From contig NZ_JAHACR010000033.1 of NCBI RefSeq assembly GCF_018375725.1, positions 1 through 23,094 of the forward strand: DNA of 23,094 nt, in the 5' to 3' direction. The DNA is from Burkholderia sp. (GTDB lineage Bacteria > Pseudomonadota > Gammaproteobacteria > Burkholderiales > Burkholderiaceae). The position numbers and the translations under genes are program-made. The number at the start of each line of letters is the position of its first letter. Position 1 is the first letter of the stretch. Shown here one piece after another: positions 21,967 through 23,094 of this stretch. The notes beneath the pieces are model-generated. The model ran no database searches, was not told where the DNA came from, and saw only the letters and a program-made list of their open reading frames with translations.

Positions 21967-23013
21967 TCAGCTCCTCTTCTGATAGCGCAACGCCATCTGT
22001 TCAAGCGGGATCGGCTTGATGAGCGGCGCCTGGCCCGCGCAGCCGAACGCTTCGAAACGTGCGACGCAAATGCCGCGCGCTGCCTTCCTGGCGGCCGCGA
22101 ATGCCTTGCGCGGATCGAATTCCGACGGCTGCTCGGCAAACAGCTGCCGCATCGCCCCCGTCATCGCCAGACGGATGTCGGTGTCGATGTTGACCTTGCG
22201 CACGCCGCTGCGGATCCCGCGCTGGATTTCCTCCACCGGCACGCCGTACGTTTCCTTGATATCGCCGCCGTACTCGCGGATGATTTCCAGCCACTCCTGC
22301 GGCACCGACGACGAGCCGTGCATCACGAGGTGCGTGTCGGGAATGCGTTCGTGGATCATGGCGATCCGCTCGATCGCGAGAATGTCGCCGCTCGGCTTGC
22401 GGGTGAACTTGTACGCGCCGTGCGAGGTGCCGATCGCGATCGCCAAGGCATCGACGCCGGTCCGGGCGACGAAGTCCCGCGCCTGTTCCGGATCCGTGAG
22501 CAGCATGTCGTGCGACAGCTTGCCCTGTGCGCCGACGCCGTCCTCCTCGCCCGCCTCGCCGGTCTCCAGCGAGCCGAGGCAGCCGAGCTCGCCCTCGACG
22601 GAAACGCCGACCGCATGCGACATCTCGCATACGGTGCGCGTGACGCGCACGTTGTACTCGTAGCTCGACGGGGTTTTCATGTCCTCTTCGAGCGAGCCGT
22701 CCATCATCACGCTCGAAAAGCCGGAACGGATCGCCATCTGACACACCGCCGGGCTCCCGCCGTGATCCTGATGCAGGACGAGCGGGATGTCGGGATGCGC
22801 TTCGATCGCGGCGAGCACCATGTGGCGCAGATATGTTTCGCCCGCGTATTTGCGCGCGCCGGCGGAAGCCTGCAGGATCACGGGACTTTGCGTTTCCTCG
22901 GCCGCTTCCATGATCGCCTGGATCTGCTCGAGGTTGTTGACGTTGAATGCCGGGACGCCGTAGCCGTGTTCGGCGGCATGGTCAAGCAGTTGGCGCAGCG
23001 AGATGAGTGCCAT
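21967..23013 (-). CDS. cbbA: Class II fructose-1,6-bisphosphate aldolase (CbbA)
   Basis: Zinc-dependent aldolase joining dihydroxyacetone phosphate with glyceraldehyde 3-phosphate (or erythrose 4-phosphate) in the Calvin cycle and gluconeogenesis. It has 348 residues, as in proteobacterial class II CbbA proteins. Features: 'GYGVPAFNVNNLEQ' near the start, the zinc ligand His in 'LHQDHGGS', 'SVMMDGSLEE' with the catalytic Asp region, 'VEGELG', 'AIAIGTSHGAYKF' with a zinc-binding His, 'MHGSSSVP' and 'KVNIDTDIR' for substrate phosphate binding. AGGAGACATTC precedes the ATG at 23013. First visible gene of the cbbA-cbbE-cbbY set; more cbb genes may lie to the right of the window. Confidence 0.95.
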   Translation of the reverse strand: MALISLRQLLDHAAEHGYGVPAFNVNNLEQIQAIMEAAEETQSPVILQASAGARKYAGETYLRHMVLAAIEAHPDIPLVLHQDHGGSPAVCQMAIRSGFSSVMMDGSLEEDMKTPSSYEYNVRVTRTVCEMSHAVGVSVEGELGCLGSLETGEAGEEDGVGAQGKLSHDMLLTDPEQARDFVARTGVDALAIAIGTSHGAYKFTRKPSGDILAIERIAMIHERIPDTHLVMHGSSSVPQEWLEIIREYGGDIKETYGVPVEEIQRGIRSGVRKVNIDTDIRLAMTGAMRQLFAEQPSEFDPRKAFAAARKAARGICVARFEAFGCAGQAPLIKPIPLEQMALRYQKRS

Positions 23014-23094
23014 GAATGTCTCCTGATATAGACCGAATACGTGCGAGCCTGCCGATCCCGCGATCGAGGGATCGGCGAAAATTCAACCTGCGCG

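Overview
The window reads as a high-GC Burkholderia chromosome segment, most likely from the Burkholderia cepacia complex or a close relative and probably from chromosome 2. Supporting signs are a CepR-type quorum-sensing regulator that matches B. cenocepacia CepR as I remember it, an OpcP/Omp38-type porin, a DUF4148 protein, a RutE-like reductase and a cbb-type sugar-phosphate gene set. Species and replicon are inference.

Layout. 1-4567 (+): C-terminal part of an outer-membrane efflux lipoprotein, a RutE-like nitroreductase, a membrane-anchored metallophosphoesterase, and an MgtC/SapB-family protein behind a long structured leader. 4722-7114: the former quorum-sensing locus. cepR is intact on the minus strand and a well-placed cep box and promoter face right, but only a frameshifted C-terminal fragment of the AHL synthase gene cepI remains. 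It is followed by an intact gene in the position of the CepI-cotranscribed regulator BCAM1871. 7115-8894: two candidate structured RNAs, a compact minus-strand operon of three tiny related proteins, and an initiator tRNA. 9186-10847 (-): an orphan DppA-type solute-binding protein. 11406-12851 (-): a RhlE-type DEAD-box helicase of lower GC. 13416-14066 (-): ribA. 14250-17391: a two-CBS protein, a DUF4148 secreted protein, rnk behind a leader ORF and hairpin, and a porin. 18008-18385 (+): a tryptophan-rich repeat protein broken by a stop codon. 18780-19880 (-): a nitronate monooxygenase. 20459-23013 (-): cbbA-cbbE-cbbY, tightly packed and probably the end of a longer operon entering from the right.

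How it works together. The clearest biological message is loss of signal synthesis with retention of signal response. CepR would become a LuxR 'solo' that answers AHLs made by another synthase or by neighbours, and the cep-box promoter now leads into the relic and the BCAM1871-like gene. The cbb genes form a sugar-phosphate interconversion and Rubisco-support module. The remaining genes are independent single units, several with recognisable terminators. Gene identities rest on motifs and remembered family sequences; no database search was run.
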